Of a stretch of 41,665 nucleotides of DNA, positions 27,848 through 35,385 are shown in pieces (position 1 is the first letter of the stretch; each line of letters opens with the position of its first letter). The position numbers and the translations under genes were made by a program. The stretch comes from Prochlorococcus sp. AG-402-C09 (lineage in GTDB: Bacteria > Cyanobacteriota > Cyanobacteriia > PCC-6307 > Cyanobiaceae): the NCBI GenBank assembly GCA_003279565.1, contig QCHN01000012.1, positions 1 through 41,665 of the forward strand. Direction: 5' to 3'. The notes under the pieces were generated by a model. It did no database searches, was not told the DNA's origin, and worked only from the letters and a program-made list of their open reading frames with translations.

Positions 27848-27954
27848 GGAATTAATATTTTAATGTTATAAATATAATACAATTTATAATAGATAAGAGA
27901 CAAATCAAGAATAAAATTAAATAATCATTTAATTGTATTTTTTTTAGTAACCAA

Positions 27955-28674
27955 TCACCATGGAATAATACTCTTATCCCAGGCTAAAAACATACCAGAA
28001 TCAGATGGACTTTGTTCAGAAATAATATCTATCAAATATTTACAAGATTGTGTAGTAGTAAATAGTTTATCTTTTGGGACATGGGACTGAAAAGGCTTTG
28101 ATAATTTTGTATCACAAGTACCTGGATGTAATATAGATACAATTGAAAGTGGAAATTTTCTACGCCATTCAATACTAAGTGTTTTTAAAAATTGATTCTG
28201 AGCCGCTTTAGAAGACCTATAGGAATACCAGCCACCAAGTCTATTATCACTAATACTGCCAACTCTTGCACTTAAACTTGCATAGGAGAAAGGAAGTTCT
28301 GGTCTAATAAATTTTTCAATACTTTTAGCTATCAAAATTGGAGCGAAGGCATTAATTGAGAAATTCTTGATCATATTTGACCGATTTATATGAGACAGTC
28401 TTTTTTCAGGTGTTACAAGATCAGAGTGAAGAATGCCACTTGTATTTAAAACTAGACGAAGCGGCTTTTTCAATTCTGATATTTGTTGTTCAAAAGAAAT
28501 ATATGAATCATCATTCTCCAAATCTAAGTAAATACAACTTTGATTAGTTAGTTTTCTACCACAAACAATTACATCCAACTTTGGTGAAACAGTTTTCAGG
28601 TATTCAGAAAAAGATCTACCAATACCTCCAGCACCAATAATTAGAGCAATTCCTTCCCAATCACGAATTGTCAT
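27955..28674 (-). CDS. Short-chain dehydrogenase/reductase (C-factor-like)
   Basis: 239 residues. The cofactor loop is IIGAGGIGRSF (12-22), a variant of TGxxxGIG. LNTSG (76-80) stands in for NNAG, and the catalytic pair is Y152-x3-K156 in SYRSSKAA, with Ser from the SLSAR strand nearby. The order is classical SDR, resembling the C-signal/CsgA subgroup. The substrate is unknown. It lies about 107 bases before the S51 peptidase gene on the same strand, but no functional link is evident. Confidence 0.9.
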   Translation of the reverse strand: MTIRDWEGIALIIGAGGIGRSFSEYLKTVSPKLDVIVCGRKLTNQSCIYLDLENDDSYISFEQQISELKKPLRLVLNTSGILHSDLVTPEKRLSHINRSNMIKNFSINAFAPILIAKSIEKFIRPELPFSYASLSARVGSISDNRLGGWYSYRSSKAAQNQFLKTLSIEWRRKFPLSIVSILHPGTCDTKLSKPFQSHVPKDKLFTTTQSCKYLIDIISEQSPSDSGMFLAWDKSIIPW

Positions 28675-28807
28675 GATATTTAGAGATTTAATTCGATATT
28701 AGAGAAATACTTCTTTTAGTGAGAGGTTCACAAACATGATGTATATATACATTAATTATCAAATACTATAGTTGAAATTATATAATGAATAAAAATTTGG
28801 TAATACG

Positions 28808-28912
28808 ATGGAAAATGATTGGCTGTATGAATTTCAAACATATATTAAAAAATTTGCACTACTAATAATATTGATTGTCTTAATTACAATATTAGTAGTA
28901 TTACTATATTAA
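28808..28912 (+). CDS. Possible small membrane protein, 34 residues
   Basis: ATG at 28808. An acidic/aromatic head (MENDWLYEFQTYIKKFA) precedes a strongly hydrophobic C-terminal helix (LLIILIVLITILVVLLY). This tail-anchor-like layout is typical of tiny membrane proteins. AT-rich DNA makes hydrophobic frames likely by chance, so confidence is moderate. Confidence 0.45.
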   Translation: MENDWLYEFQTYIKKFALLIILIVLITILVVLLY

Positions 28913-28984
28913 TATCAGAAAATATATAAACTCATTCGAATAATCCACCATATTAACTAATAATAGTTATATTAACTGAAAAAC

Positions 28985-29716
28985 ATGGCTATAAAAGCGA
29001 CTTACTACGGAGCTAATGGTTGGCTAATTGAAGCGAGTGAAACTAGAATTTTAATTGATCCGTGGTTAAATGGCGATTTAACCTTCCCACCAGGTGACTG
29101 GCTAATAAAAGGAGAATTGGGTAATGAAATTGAGAAACCGAAGAACATAGATTTTTTATTACTAACTCAGGGTCAACCAGATCATGCTCATCCTCCAACA
29201 TTAAAAAAATTAGATAAAGATATCACAGTAATTGCTTCACAAGCAGCTAGCAAAATTGTTAGGCAAATAGGTTTTACCAACATAAACTCACTCAAGCCTG
29301 GCGAAACCTTTAAGCATAGCAATCTAAACATTCTGGCGACATCAGGTGCACCTGTACCAAATATTGAAAATGGATACATAATTGATTTAGGCTTAGATTC
29401 TATTTATATTGAGCCACATGGTTTTCTTGATAAAAAAATAAAGCCAAGAAATATAGATTTATTAATAACACCAGTAGTTGATTTTTCATTACCAATTGCT
29501 GGTAAGTTTATTAAAGGTAAAACAGTACTACCTCAATTATTAAATTTATTTAATCCAACAACTATTTTAGCTAGCACAACAGGGGGAGATATTACTTTTA
29601 CGGGTATAATAAATAATCTAATTAAAGTTGACGGATCAGTTGAAGATACGGTTTTATTAAAAGATAAAACTCCTAGCTTAATAAATCCCGAACCATTAAA
29701 GGAATACTTAATTTGA
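28985..29716 (+). CDS. Metallo-beta-lactamase-fold protein with degenerate metal motif
   Basis: 243 residues. AIKATYYGANGWLIEASETR and ILIDPWLNGDLTFP open the fold as in UlaG/MBL-like hydrolases, with Asp25 in the DPW motif. The usual HxHxDH is TQGQPDHAH at 61-69: Asp66 and His67 remain, but both leading His are Gln. The C-terminal part has ENGYIIDLG, YIEPHG and TTGGDIT segments. I recall similar QG-containing proteins in cyanobacteria, so this may be a conserved subfamily, perhaps binding one metal or none. Confidence 0.85.
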   Translation: MAIKATYYGANGWLIEASETRILIDPWLNGDLTFPPGDWLIKGELGNEIEKPKNIDFLLLTQGQPDHAHPPTLKKLDKDITVIASQAASKIVRQIGFTNINSLKPGETFKHSNLNILATSGAPVPNIENGYIIDLGLDSIYIEPHGFLDKKIKPRNIDLLITPVVDFSLPIAGKFIKGKTVLPQLLNLFNPTTILASTTGGDITFTGIINNLIKVDGSVEDTVLLKDKTPSLINPEPLKEYLI

Positions 29717-29741
29717 TAAAAAACAATTAAGTGACTTTCCT

Positions 29742-29924
29742 TTAAATTTTATTTTTCTCATCTTGTGTAACATAAAATTGAGAAACTTCGTTTAACATAT
29801 TAATTACAACGTTGTTTCCACACTTTGATCTCTCTTGAAGTCTCATACAAGCTTCTTTGATATTTACGAAGGCATCTTCTCTCATTTCTGATAGTTGTTC
29901 TTCAGTATATTCTTCTTTATTCAT
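29742..29924 (-). CDS. Small helical hypothetical protein
   Basis: 60 residues, soluble, helical and charged. YTEEQLSEMREDAFVNIKEA, then CMRLQERSKCGNNVVINML; two Cys. Unrecognised. It lies 26 bases from the stop of the opposite-strand MBL-fold gene. Size and codon use look real. Confidence 0.55.
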   Translation of the reverse strand: MNKEEYTEEQLSEMREDAFVNIKEACMRLQERSKCGNNVVINMLNEVSQFYVTQDEKNKI

Positions 29925-29982
29925 TGGACTTAAACATTTTTATGATATTAGTATACCGGTACGTTAAATGATCAAAATAAAT

Positions 29983-30315
29983 CTAAGTATTAATTAAATC
30001 TGATAATGACTTAAATTGCTTTCGATATCTGATAACGGTCTTTAAATCTGGAAAACCATCTGTTTTTAGTTTAGATATGAATGTTTTCTCAAATCCTAAC
30101 AGTTGTTGTGGAGAGCTTTTCTCATTATCAGTGATAAACAAAGGCTTTGTACTGTCAAAGAGCTTCTGATAGGCATCTAAATCAGATTGGTTATCAAAAA
30201 CAGAGCCGTCTTCTGCGGTAAATGTTTGTTTATTAATACTATTAAATAAAAATAGTGCAAGAAATACTAATGCAACAAGGATTAAAATAGCTATAGCTAT
30301 TAATGTAATATCCAT
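29983..30315 (-). CDS. Single-helix membrane protein, 110 residues
   Basis: An N-terminal hydrophobic helix (ITLIAIAILILVALVFLALF) then a soluble region: FTAEDGSVFDNQSDLDAYQK, LFDSTKPLFITDN and a helical C-terminal part (SSPQQLLGFEKTFISKLKTD). Asp/Gln-rich and without Cys. Unrecognised. Topology is N-in or N-out unclear; it could be an anchored cytoplasmic protein. Confidence 0.7.
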   Translation of the reverse strand: MDITLIAIAILILVALVFLALFLFNSINKQTFTAEDGSVFDNQSDLDAYQKLFDSTKPLFITDNEKSSPQQLLGFEKTFISKLKTDGFPDLKTVIRYRKQFKSLSDLINT

Positions 30316-30488
30316 AAAGTTAGTAAGGGATAATTTATATCTTAGTTGAAAATGAATAAAAATGGGAACAAATCTTTATTAAAATGAGTATCATCACTTA
30401 CTTCCAAAGATAGGTTATGTGAGAACGATTTACAACTGACACATTATATAGCTATCTATATAATAAAAATGTTTAGATACTATGTAAA

Positions 30489-30632
30489 ATGAATTTTATT
30501 ATTATAATTATTCTATTCATATCAACTATTTCTATTTTTAACTATTTAATCTACAAACGAAAGAGAGCTACTTATCTTAGAGCTGGTAAAGAGTGGGATG
30601 AAATAGTTAAAGAGCTTAGTAGAAGAAAATAA
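30489..30632 (+). CDS. Small membrane protein with basic tail, 47 residues
   Basis: ATG at 30489. A hydrophobic stretch (FIIIIILFISTISIFNYLIY) followed by the basic KRKRATYLRAGKEWDEIVKE. The positively charged flank places the C-terminus in the cytoplasm. Converges on the Nif11-like gene with a 5-base gap. Unrecognised. Confidence 0.6.
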   Translation: MNFIIIIILFISTISIFNYLIYKRKRATYLRAGKEWDEIVKELSRRK

Positions 30633-30637
30633 GTACT

Positions 30638-30853
30638 TTAATTATATTCTCCTGGGACATCATTCTTTTGGACCGTAACTCTTCCAACCTTTTTTCCAGA
30701 AAATCGTAGTAATTCATCTCCTGAAAATTCATAGCCTTTCCTTAAGGCAATCAGTGCAACGTCATCTGCCGTAGAGGAAGAAAGTACTTCATCTTTTAAA
30801 GAATCATCATTCTGCATTTCCTTTAAAAAGCTTCTTAGTTGATCTAATGACAT
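30638..30853 (-). CDS. Nif11-like leader-type protein, no evident core peptide
   Basis: 71 residues. LDQLRSFLKEMQNDDSLKDE, then SSTADDVALIALRKGYEFSG is a standard Nif11 leader domain (helix, S/T-x-D-D-V-x-x-I-A, then GYEFS). The C-terminal LLRFSGKKVGRVTVQKND ends in VPGEYN, with no Gly-Gly cleavage site and no Ser/Thr/Cys-rich core. It thus resembles the Prochlorococcus-type stand-alone Nif11 proteins rather than a prochlorosin precursor. No lanthionine synthetase is in the window. Confidence 0.85.
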   Translation of the reverse strand: MSLDQLRSFLKEMQNDDSLKDEVLSSSTADDVALIALRKGYEFSGDELLRFSGKKVGRVTVQKNDVPGEYN

Positions 30854-31011
30854 TTAAGGAAAGCAAATCCAAGGATAAGATTTATAATTTTAGATTATCA
30901 TAGACCTAGTAAAATAAATTTTAATGAAAAAACTACAAAACATAAATATTTTAATTACGAAATGAATGAATAATAAAAAAAATGTATAATTAATTTACTA
31001 CTTAAACTAAA

Positions 31012-31248
31012 ATGAAGGAAATTTTAATTATATCTATCATTATCTTTTCATTTGCTAGTACAGCTTATTCTTATCCTGAAAGTGAAATGGCAGACTGTAT
31101 TTCCAGTTCTTTAAGTAACCCAGCAACTAAATCAATATCTAAAGTGGCAATTACCAATTATTGTGATTGTGTTCTCAAATCATCCATAGATCAAAATAAA
31201 GATATTAGAGAATCAGGTTATGAGTGTGCTCAAAAGATTTTTAATTAA
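31012..31248 (+). CDS. Small secreted protein with four cysteines
   Basis: 78 residues. Basic start, hydrophobic core and small residues near 18-21 (MKEILIISIIIFSFASTAYS) make a classical signal peptide with cleavage near AYS-YP. The mature part (about 57 residues) has four Cys (ADC, YCDC, YEC), fitting two disulfides or metal binding in the periplasm. Mainly helical. Unrecognised. Confidence 0.75.
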   Translation: MKEILIISIIIFSFASTAYSYPESEMADCISSSLSNPATKSISKVAITNYCDCVLKSSIDQNKDIRESGYECAQKIFN

Positions 31249-31299
31249 TTCAAACTTTATATTAAAGAAGAATAGTTATCAACATAATGAGATATAAAT

Positions 31300-31497
31300 C
31301 TAATAAAAATTAGCGTCTGATTTGCCCCAGTCATTAGGCAATGCCAAAACCCAATCATCGATAGATGGACCAAGCCATTCCTTATATTCTTGAAATATAC
31401 ACCGTCTGATATTGGCATCGGATGCAGATTCCATTCTAAACACTGCATTTGATACAACATTGTGAAGGGTCATCTTCAAATCATTATCAGAACTCAT
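31300..31497 (-). CDS. Small hypothetical protein, 65 residues
   Basis: Soluble. MSSDNDLKMTLHNVVSNAVF, then MESASDANIRRCIFQEYKEW and LGPSIDDWVLALPNDWGKSD. An alternative frame at 31257-31460 gives a Cys/Trp-rich sequence with no plausible pattern, so I reject it. The aromatic-rich ending is unusual. Unrecognised. Confidence 0.55.
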   Translation of the reverse strand: MSSDNDLKMTLHNVVSNAVFRMESASDANIRRCIFQEYKEWLGPSIDDWVLALPNDWGKSDANFY

Positions 31498-31581
31498 TTA
31501 ATTGATTTCATGTCCAATACTTCTACACATAGCAATAAAATAAAAAAAGACACCTAGATCTTTATAAGATCAAGAAATACA

Positions 31582-31779
31582 ATGCCTTTCAATGTTGCTA
31601 GATTAAGAGTAAAAGAACTAGCTGAAGCCCTAAGTGTCGATTCTCCTGAGATAATTGCTACGTGCATTCTTCTAAAAATACCTGCTTCATCAGCTCTATC
31701 ATCATTATCAGTTGAGCAGAGCAAACAAATAATTGACTATGTTCAAAAAAGAAATCCTAAGCAAAATATTACTGAGTAA
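31582..31779 (+). CDS. IF2-N-domain-like small protein
   Basis: 65 residues. RLRVKELAEALSVDSPEIIA, then TCILLKIPASSALSSLSVEQ and QIIDYVQK fit the IF2 N-terminal subdomain pattern: helix, then 'I-x-x-L-x-x-x-G-I-x-x-x-x-x-S-x-L-x-x-x-x', but as a stand-alone protein. These domains are thought to help subunit or RNA contacts in IF-2. A separate protein with only this domain is unusual and may have a regulatory role. Assignment is by pattern only. Confidence 0.6.
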   Translation: MPFNVARLRVKELAEALSVDSPEIIATCILLKIPASSALSSLSVEQSKQIIDYVQKRNPKQNITE

Positions 31780-31905
31780 TAATAATTGTGCCTATATTGA
31801 CTTATATCAAAAAATAAAAACTAATTGTCTAATCATTAACAAAGAAAAAGTATAATCGAACTAAATAGATAAAATACTGAAGTAAAAAAATTAATCAGAA
31901 TAAAT

Positions 31906-32127
31906 TTACAAATCATTAGCTTCTCTGAACAAAGCATCTTGATAATCAGATTCTTTTTTTAAAATTTCCATATTTATTGGATCAAAATGATCAATAAGTG
32001 ACTTGCCAAACTCAAAAATTTCCAAATCAGTTAAACCCCTATCACGTAAACTAGCAAGAATTGCTGATATATCTTGGAATGCTTCCTTACATAATTCTTT
32101 TTTGTCTTCAGATGTAAGAGCTTGCAT
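31906..32127 (-). CDS. Small helical hypothetical protein, 73 residues
   Basis: Soluble, acidic and helical: LTSEDKKELCKEAFQDISAI, LASLRDRGLTDLEIFEFGKS, then IDHFDPINMEILKKESDYQD. Unrecognised. Clean ATG at 32125-32127 and normal codon use. It lies 160 bases upstream of the K+ channel gene on the opposite strand (divergent). Confidence 0.6.
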   Translation of the reverse strand: MQALTSEDKKELCKEAFQDISAILASLRDRGLTDLEIFEFGKSLIDHFDPINMEILKKESDYQDALFREANDL

Positions 32128-32286
32128 ATCAGATAATTACTAATACAGTTAATATAATCATACTATAAATAATGATTGAAGAAGCATCTAAATACAATAG
32201 GATAGATTTATACCTATAGAATCAAAACGAATAAATATTTAATTCAATTATCTCTATACTATAAAAATTAAGATTATAGAATTAAA

Positions 32287-33330
32287 TTGAATCTGATAAA
32301 AACTATTAAATATAAAGGCTATTTAAAAGTTTGGGCAGCCCCAATATCGTTGCTGATATTCTTATTTTTATTCGGTGCCATAGGATATCGGGTTACTGAA
32401 GGTTGGGATTGGGGGGATTGTTTATGGATGGTACTGATAACAATTACCACAATAGGTTTTGGTGAAGTTGAAGTTTTGAGTTCTGCAGGGCGGGTAATAA
32501 CGTTTTTAATCATCGGAGGTGGATTATTTGTAGTTCAATTAACTCTTCAGAGGTTCATACAATTGTCTGAACTAGGATATTTCGTAAAATTAGAGGAGCT
32601 AAGATTAAGGAGACTAATTAGAAGAATGAAAAATCATGTAATTATATGTGGTTATGGTCGTACAGGAAAAGAAATTGCAGATCAATTAAAGTCTGAAAAA
32701 ATATCTACCTTAATTATCGAACTAGACTCTTCAAGAAAGGTTGAAGCTGAGGAAAACGGATTCAACGTCCTACTGGCAGATGCCACAATGGACGAAACAT
32801 TATTACTAGCAGGAGTAAAGAATTGTCGCAGCTTAGTGGTTACTCTTCCAAATGACGCAGCAAATTTATATGTGGTTCTTAGTGCAAAAGCACTAAATGA
32901 TACTTGCAGATTGATCGCTAGGGCAGCGAACGAGGAGGCTGCCAATAAATTAAAACTGGCAGGAGCTGATGCGGTGGTTAGTCCATATGTTGCAGCCGGA
33001 AGGACTATGGCCGCCTCAGCATTAAGACCAATAGCCGTTGATTTTATAGATTTACTTGCCGGCTCTGATTGCGAAATAGAAGAATTCAGGCTCACGGATA
33101 ATATTGATAAAGTTAAAATCTTCACAAGACAAAGTGAAAATGTTCTTAACTTCTCGAAACAGGGGGAAGCTCTTCTTTTAGCTACAAAAGTCAGTGGAAA
33201 GTTAGTGAGTAATCCTAAAGATAAGGTATCAATCTCTCCTGGGATGATCTTGATTTTCCTTGGAAGTCAAGAGCAACTAAATAGGATGAGATTTCAGTTA
33301 AAAGAAGTTTTAGTAAATTCACATAGTTAA
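32287..33330 (+). CDS. Two-TM potassium channel with RCK (TrkA-N) domain
   Basis: 347 residues. Two hydrophobic helices flank a pore loop ending in the selectivity filter TTIGFGE (54-60), a variant of TVGYGD. The NAD-binding RCK domain starts at about 116 with VIICGYGRTGKEIADQL and contains the acidic strand end LIIELD; a TrkA-C-like domain follows (about 255-347, KIFTRQSENVLNFSKQ). The gene is probably a K+ channel gated by nucleotide or ligand. The start is TTG at 32287, since no ATG exists before the first TM; a downstream start would lose it. Confidence 0.9.
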   Translation: MNLIKTIKYKGYLKVWAAPISLLIFLFLFGAIGYRVTEGWDWGDCLWMVLITITTIGFGEVEVLSSAGRVITFLIIGGGLFVVQLTLQRFIQLSELGYFVKLEELRLRRLIRRMKNHVIICGYGRTGKEIADQLKSEKISTLIIELDSSRKVEAEENGFNVLLADATMDETLLLAGVKNCRSLVVTLPNDAANLYVVLSAKALNDTCRLIARAANEEAANKLKLAGADAVVSPYVAAGRTMAASALRPIAVDFIDLLAGSDCEIEEFRLTDNIDKVKIFTRQSENVLNFSKQGEALLLATKVSGKLVSNPKDKVSISPGMILIFLGSQEQLNRMRFQLKEVLVNSHS

Positions 33331-33424
33331 TCCTTGAAGCTATCAAGCGAGGGTTAACACTACAAGCAGCGCTTAACACATAAATAAAAAAGTGATTAGA
33401 ACAAATTAAGTTGTTTTTCGATAG

Positions 33425-33676
33425 ATGCCATTACAAACGAAAGAAGAGTTGCCAGCTAAATCATGCAAAGGTCCTAAGCCTTCAAAAATCGGTGCGAGCA
33501 TATTTTCAAAAGATTACGTAGATTTCTTAAGCGAGGCTGGTTGGAGATTAGAAAAAAAATTTCCATCAAACAGTAATAATTATTCAGACCTACTAGAGGA
33601 CACCGAATGGAAATCAAATGATATTGGTCTAAGATGCTCAAAACATTACAGAAGAGATCTTGATGCTCTGAGTTGA
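33425..33676 (+). CDS. Small basic hypothetical protein, 83 residues
   Basis: Soluble. PAKSCKGPKPSKIGASIFSK, then DYVDFLSEAGWRLEKKFPSN and SNDIGLRCSKHYRRDLDALS. Basic with two Cys and three aromatic clusters. Unrecognised. A hairpin follows 29 bases after its stop. Confidence 0.65.
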   Translation: MPLQTKEELPAKSCKGPKPSKIGASIFSKDYVDFLSEAGWRLEKKFPSNSNNYSDLLEDTEWKSNDIGLRCSKHYRRDLDALS

Positions 33677-33704
33677 TACTTTATTATGTAGATAAAGTTA
33701 AAAT

Positions 33705-33739
33705 TTATTTATAGATCTCAAAAAGAGATTTATAAATAA
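33705..33739. terminator. Strong near-perfect hairpin downstream of 83-residue gene
   Basis: 15-base arms TTATTTATAGATCTC and GAGATTTATAAATAA with one mismatch, loop AAAAA. It ends 15 bases before the ATG at 33754. A run of T is missing on either side, so termination would be imperfect; it may also stabilise the upstream transcript. Confidence 0.6.
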
Positions 33740-33753
33740 CTAATTTAAAGGAG

Positions 33754-33882
33754 ATGGATTCACCAAATCAGTCATGGAAAGTATGGGTATTTGTTTTTTG
33801 TCTGAACGCCTTTGCTATTGGAGGTGCTTTCTACCTTAAGTCAATTGGAATTGATCTTTATGCATTCAGAGGAACTTCATAA
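33754..33882 (+). CDS. Small membrane protein, 42 residues
   Basis: ATG at 33754, immediately after the AAAGGAG ribosome-binding site (the spacing looks too short, which is odd). MDSPNQSWKVWVFVFCLNAF, then AIGGAFYLKSIGIDLYAFRG gives one membrane helix and a short aromatic tail. Unrecognised. Confidence 0.6.
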   Translation: MDSPNQSWKVWVFVFCLNAFAIGGAFYLKSIGIDLYAFRGTS

Positions 33883-33901
33883 TACATATTAAATAAATTA
33901 A

Positions 33902-34153
33902 ATGAAAGAAACAAAAGAAGTAAAGTGGACGAATTTCCTTGATAATATTTTAATTTATAATCTTTATATATTAATAATAGGTTCTATATTTCTTGGCTTA
34001 AGTTTTATATTAAGTGTTAATGGAAACTCCCAATTATTTAATTTATTTCAAAAGCTATGGTATCCACTATTTATTCCTTCATTAAGTCTCTTCTTTACTG
34101 CAATTTTAGTTGAAGCATTATTTGTAAGATTTATAAATAGAAATAACAAATAA
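33902..34153 (+). CDS. Two-helix membrane protein, 83 residues
   Basis: Hydrophobic helices at about 18-39 (LIYNLYILIIGSIFLGLSFI) and 55-75 (LFIPSLSLFFTAILVEALFV), a short loop with NGNSQLFNLFQKLW between, and a basic C-terminus. Starts 19 bases after the 42-residue gene stop and may be co-transcribed. Unrecognised. Confidence 0.7.
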   Translation: MKETKEVKWTNFLDNILIYNLYILIIGSIFLGLSFILSVNGNSQLFNLFQKLWYPLFIPSLSLFFTAILVEALFVRFINRNNK

Positions 34154-34242
34154 AATAAACAAAAGTTAAGCTTTCAACAATTTTGATTAATTCATTGTTT
34201 TTAAAACTAATTATAATAAAATAAGGAAAATAGATATTAAAG

Positions 34243-34389
34243 ATGAGATTTAAAGTTTCCATGATTAATGATCTAGGCAATTGCCATGATCAGACAGTCC
34301 TTGCAAATAATGCTAATGAAGCAAAAAGAAATGTTCAGACAATTAATCCTAATTCGAAGGTCTTAAAAGCTAAATGGGTTCATAAGTAG
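34243..34389 (+). CDS. Small conserved-looking protein, 48 residues
   Basis: MRFKVSMINDLGNCHDQTVL, then ANNANEAKRNVQTINPNSKV and LKAKWVHK. It looks like a compact beta/helix fragment. Small proteins with an MRFKV-x-MIND opening are, from memory, frequent in marine picocyanobacteria. The next gene's first possible start begins 2 bases later. Confidence 0.6.
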   Translation: MRFKVSMINDLGNCHDQTVLANNANEAKRNVQTINPNSKVLKAKWVHK

Positions 34390-34406
34390 TATTGAACAAT
34401 AAAAAA

Positions 34407-34760
34407 ATGGAAGAACTTTCTTACAAGGATCTAAGTGAATCCGAATTAGACACTCTTAAAGATATGTATATAACAAGTCGTGTTAACACTATGACTGAAA
34501 GTGATCTAAGGAAATTTGTTAAGGAAATAATCATCGATCAAATTAAAGGAACTGTTGGAAATGCTGAAGAGAGGGAAGCATGGCAAGAAATAAAAGATCA
34601 CTTCTCCGAGGACTTAACGAAAAAGATTCTTGAAGTTAAAGAGAAATGCAATAAAAACCAAAAAGTAGAACAACGAAGTCCAGATGAGATAGAATTTGAT
34701 AGAAGACTTGGTCTTCTCAAGCAACAGCAAGAGGAGCAGTCAAGCAACGATATGTGGTAG
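34407..34760 (+). CDS. Conserved hypothetical helical protein, 117 residues
   Basis: Soluble and charged. SYKDLSESELDTLKDMYITS, then SRVNTMTESDLRKFVKEIII and GTVGNAEEREAWQEIKDHFS form helices, followed by a Lys/Glu/Gln-rich C-terminal helix with SPDEIEFDRRLGLLKQQQEE. I started at ATG 34407; a TTG five codons upstream is possible. No catalytic motif. Possibly a coiled-coil adaptor. Family known to me as a marine picocyanobacterial conserved protein, not named. Confidence 0.7.
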   Translation: MEELSYKDLSESELDTLKDMYITSRVNTMTESDLRKFVKEIIIDQIKGTVGNAEEREAWQEIKDHFSEDLTKKILEVKEKCNKNQKVEQRSPDEIEFDRRLGLLKQQQEEQSSNDMW

Positions 34761-34812
34761 ATAAAACTGAATCAATAACCTTTAATTAATTAACAATGAA
34801 TTAGCGTAGAAA

Positions 34813-35355
34813 TTATTGTATAAAGATATGCGCAGTTCTAAAGAATAATGCAAATATGATAAAGACAATTAGTCTTGAAAGTCTATATTTTGACTCATTC
34901 AAAATACTTAAATATTTACCTGAATGAACTACTAAAGAAAGAAAGGACAATCCAAATGAAATTTTCTCCATCCATAAAAGAGATATACGAATTATTATAC
35001 TTATATCATTAATATATAATGATATAAGTATAGACATTAGAGCAAATATTATAACTATTAAAAGTATTGATTTTATAAACATCAATAAAATTATTCTGTT
35101 AGGTAAATCAAGCTTGGATATTCTTTGCTTTATCTCATTAAGATGATAATCTTCTAATCGAAAATACTCTGTTTGAGGTATTCTAAAGGTTTTATACCGC
35201 TCATGTAACTCTTTTTCTAATTTCAAAAAGTTACTGGTATACAACTTAGCAACAATTTTATCTGGTTTTAGTTGTCGCATCCTATTCTTAAAGTTTTTTG
35301 TTATGCCAATCTTATATAAATCTCTATTTCTAATCAAATAAAGCCAACCACTCAT
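34813..35355 (-). CDS. GIY-YIG nuclease domain fused to membrane helices
   Basis: 180 residues. The GIY-YIG core is YLIRN (6-10) with YKIGITKNFKNRMRQL (14-29, Arg25 candidate catalytic), then LEKELHERYKTFRI and EYFRLEDY, the order of T5orf172/MUG113-type domains with a candidate metal-binding Glu at 47-49. The C-terminal half is hydrophobic: helices at about 87-113 (RIILLMFIKSILLIVIIFAL), 120-130 and 158-176. A nuclease carried on a membrane tail is rare. It begins 31 bases after the DUF2130 gene, same strand. Confidence 0.8.
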   Translation of the reverse strand: MSGWLYLIRNRDLYKIGITKNFKNRMRQLKPDKIVAKLYTSNFLKLEKELHERYKTFRIPQTEYFRLEDYHLNEIKQRISKLDLPNRIILLMFIKSILLIVIIFALMSILISLYINDISIIIRISLLWMEKISFGLSFLSLVVHSGKYLSILNESKYRLSRLIVFIIFALFFRTAHIFIQ

Positions 35356-35385
35356 GTTTTTTTTTTATACATACATAAGTGTTAA

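Noticed and set aside
31257-31460. Minus-strand 67-residue frame
   Set aside because: Overlaps the more plausible 65-residue frame at 31300-31497; its Cys/Trp/Met-rich content is not protein-like.
32682-33125. Minus-strand 147-residue frame
   Set aside because: Lies opposite the K+ channel RCK domain; the channel frame has all motifs.
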